This document shows, piece by piece, positions 62,416 through 64,000 of a stretch of 64,000 bases of DNA. Source of the DNA: an uncultured Atopobium sp. (lineage in GTDB: Bacteria > Actinomycetota > Coriobacteriia > Coriobacteriales > Atopobiaceae). The translations under genes were made by a program, and so were the position numbers. Numbering within the stretch: the first letter of the stretch is position 1; each line of letters starts with the position of its first letter. Where the stretch lies: contig CALKTD010000014.1 of assembly GCA_937997345.1 (NCBI GenBank), positions 1 to 64,000 on the forward strand, in the 5' to 3' direction. The notes under the pieces are model-generated. The model was not told the DNA's origin. It made no database searches and worked only from the letters and a program-made list of their open reading frames with translations.

Positions 62416-63147
62416 GTGAACGTTCTAACCTACCTTGATAGTCTTGATTCCGATGTTCGCAAGAAGATCATCAAATGGGCTTCTCGCGTTCCTGCTAATC
62501 GTCTTTCTCACTGTAGGCAGATTCGTTTTAATTCCGGACAAACCCTTGTCCACATGCTGGACCGTGTTGATAACGTGTACATTCTGTGTCGCGGCACCGT
62601 GCGCACCACATCGCATAATTCCGCAGGTAGCACCTACGTTATTGACGAGTATCGTGCGCCCGTTGCTTTTGGCGAGATGGAAGTTATCAGCGAGAGCCCG
62701 TTTTATCTAGGATCGCTCACCGCAACTTCCGGCTGCGAGTTTATTTCGGTTCCACGCGATGACTACCTGCAGTGGATTCGTTCGGACCCCGAGGCACTTC
62801 TTACCCGCTCGCGTTGGATCATTAAGAACCTGACACGCCAGTCCGGCTACGAGCGCAGCTTGCTGACCTGGAGTGGAACCAAGCGCTTGATGTACATGCT
62901 CAGCGAGCTGACGCGCGATCAGATTCACCGCGGTGTTGTTGAGTGGCCGTTTACGGTGCGCCTGACTAGGCAAGAGCTGGCGGACAAGATTGGTACCAGC
63001 ACAAAGACTGTTGCCCGTGGCATTGACGAGCTTAAGGAAAAGGGCATGGTTTCTGTTCAGCACGGCAAGATTGTCATTACCGAGAGGCAGTTCCAGCGCC
63101 TCGACGACGCAATGAAGCACGAGGGAGAATCCCACCTTCTGGACTAA
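62416..63147 (+). CDS. Crp/Fnr-family transcriptional regulator
   Basis: A regulator of 243 residues. The N-terminal half is a cyclic-nucleotide-binding-like beta domain (IRFNSGQTLVHMLDRVDNVYILCRGTVRTT; PVAFGEMEVISESPFYLGSLTATSGCEFISV). The C-terminal HTH_Crp is WPFTVRLTRQELADKIGTSTKTVARGIDELKEKGMV. No FNR-like N-terminal Cys cluster is visible. The start is taken as GTG 62416 (GCGAGGG before it); an ATG at 62380 is possible but lacks a site. It precedes a glycyl-radical enzyme gene on the same strand, which it may control. Confidence 0.88.
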   Translation: MNVLTYLDSLDSDVRKKIIKWASRVPANRLSHCRQIRFNSGQTLVHMLDRVDNVYILCRGTVRTTSHNSAGSTYVIDEYRAPVAFGEMEVISESPFYLGSLTATSGCEFISVPRDDYLQWIRSDPEALLTRSRWIIKNLTRQSGYERSLLTWSGTKRLMYMLSELTRDQIHRGVVEWPFTVRLTRQELADKIGTSTKTVARGIDELKEKGMVSVQHGKIVITERQFQRLDDAMKHEGESHLLD

Positions 63148-63295
63148 CCTTCGTACCTGGCACAACGCTTGGGCAAGACCGTTCTTCTCGCCCCAGGCAA
63201 CGCGCCGCGCAATGCGGTGCACCATAACTTGGAACGACCGACGTACCCGTCGCAATCACAAACCTGTTTTTGCAGGATAAACGTAAGGAGCACTA

Positions 63296-64000
63296 ATGAG
63301 CGAGTTCATGGACATCATCACTTCCGACAATCTCTCGTACAAGCAGAAGGTTCTGCACCTAGCTCAGGCTGCCGAGAACTCCGAGCACCCTATCAAGACA
63401 ACTGCTGAGTTTGACCGTCTTTTTGCGGCTCACGCTCTTGATGACATGTGTGAGGGCAATGCTCCTTACCGTCCTCGCTACATCTGCCCTGACTACCAGG
63501 TATTTGCTCAGAACGGTTCTGAGTTTTTGCGCTTTGACAAACCAGAGACCCTTGATGACCTGCTCTGGGGCCTTGCCGCTCTCTACGACAACGTTCCTTC
63601 CGTCACCAGCCGTCCTGTCTATGTTGGTCAGCTGGACAAAATTATTGACCCATTCCTGGAGGGCATGACTGACGCAGAGATTAAGCCTCGTCTGCGCCGC
63701 TTCCTGAACCACATCGACCGCACCGTTGCAAGTGGTTACTGCCACGCAAACATTGGTCCAGAGGACACTCGCGCAGGTAGACTGCTGCTTGAGGTTGACC
63801 GCGAGCTCATGAACGCAGTTCCAAACTTCACCCTCAAGTATGACCCAGAGGTCACATCCGACGAGTTCATGCGCCTTGCCGTCAAGACTACCATGGTCTG
63901 CTCCAACCCTGCTTTTGCTAACCACCGCATCCACAAAGAGACCTACCCTGGCGAGTACACCGTTGTAAGCTGCTACAACGTCCTCCCTATGGGCGGCGGC
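63296..64000 (+). CDS. YjjI-like glycyl-radical enzyme, 3' end outside window
   Basis: The first 235 residues of an enzyme whose frame is open to the window end. ATG 63296 follows TAAGGAG. Residues SRPVYVGQLDKIIDPFLEG and the SGYCHANIGPEDTRAGRLLLEVDRELMNAVPN region match the YjjI group. The segment TMVCSNPAFANHR...YTVVSCYNVLPMGGG is where the thiyl-radical cysteine region of such enzymes lies. The glycyl loop and the activase gene would be beyond the window. Such enzymes are oxygen-sensitive, which fits an anaerobe. The substrate of YjjI proteins is not well established. Confidence 0.8.
   Translation, partial: MSEFMDIITSDNLSYKQKVLHLAQAAENSEHPIKTTAEFDRLFAAHALDDMCEGNAPYRPRYICPDYQVFAQNGSEFLRFDKPETLDDLLWGLAALYDNVPSVTSRPVYVGQLDKIIDPFLEGMTDAEIKPRLRRFLNHIDRTVASGYCHANIGPEDTRAGRLLLEVDRELMNAVPNFTLKYDPEVTSDEFMRLAVKTTMVCSNPAFANHRIHKETYPGEYTVVSCYNVLPMGGG

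Overview
The window looks like chromosome from a fermentative, host-associated anaerobe of the Coriobacteriia (Atopobium/Lancefieldella/Olsenella type). This is inferred from moderate GC, strong Shine-Dalgarno sites (GGAGG, AAAGGGG), several PTS operons of different classes, a Veg-IspE pair, split transketolase, a BadF-type activase fusion and a YjjI-type glycyl-radical enzyme. No rRNA or marker gene is present, so the genus is a guess. Most genes from 10.3 to 59.6 kb lie on the minus strand; the strand switches at about 59.6-60.0 kb.

1-10 kb is an accessory region: a type I restriction-modification locus (hsdR-hsdM-hsdS, minus strand) with a second convergent hsdS. The two hsdS genes share a perfect 26-bp inverted repeat in the same reading register, the signature of an invertible specificity system. 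An unrecognised 405-residue coiled-coil protein follows, framed by a truncated and an intact copy of a small 98-residue gene. A 3-hydroxyacyl-CoA dehydrogenase gene closes this part.

10-20.5 kb holds two sugar modules. The first is an ascorbate-class PTS (IIC, IIB, no IIA here) with split transketolase. Five copies of a bipartite 26-bp unit sit in its upstream region. The second is a mannose-family PTS (IIAB, IIC, IID) with two FrlB/GfrF-like SIS-domain deglycases and a GntR/UTRA regulator, fitting uptake and cleavage of Amadori products. Three similar operator candidates (ACRTTATAKAYRT) precede its parts.

20.8-26.6 kb is housekeeping: tRNA-Pro(CGG), ispE, veg, nagB, rdgB, rph, an orphan FtsX-type permease and tRNA-Val(TAC). 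26.6-33.6 kb is a possible catabolic cluster: ROK-type regulator, ion-transporter-superfamily permease, a hydantoinase/oxoprolinase-like protein without its usual partner, an HExxH protein and an FAD-dependent oxidoreductase. 33.8-37.5 kb has two Cof-type HAD phosphatases, a PH-like membrane protein and peptidase T.

37.7-44.5 kb holds a decayed sucrose-6-phosphate hydrolase gene, then a galactitol-class PTS (gatA, gatC, gatB) with a PH-like membrane protein inside the operon and a divergent LacI regulator. The PTS cassette is bracketed by two apparently identical 316-bp direct repeats. 44.6-50.2 kb encodes a 1584-residue double BadF/HgdC-type activase fusion with an overlapping TetR gene and a palindromic operator.

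50.6-62.1 kb is a nucleoside scavenging region: deoB-deoD, a BMP-type nucleoside ABC transporter, cdd and deoA on the minus strand, divergent from an HTH-PfkB kinase and pseudouridine-5'-phosphate glycosidase. Together these would import nucleosides, release bases and send pentose phosphate to central metabolism. The window ends with a Crp/Fnr regulator and the 5' part of a YjjI-like glycyl-radical enzyme gene. Across the window the octamer TTCTCGCC/GGCGAGAA is strongly over-represented and sometimes forms terminator stems, as DNA-uptake sequences do in other bacteria.
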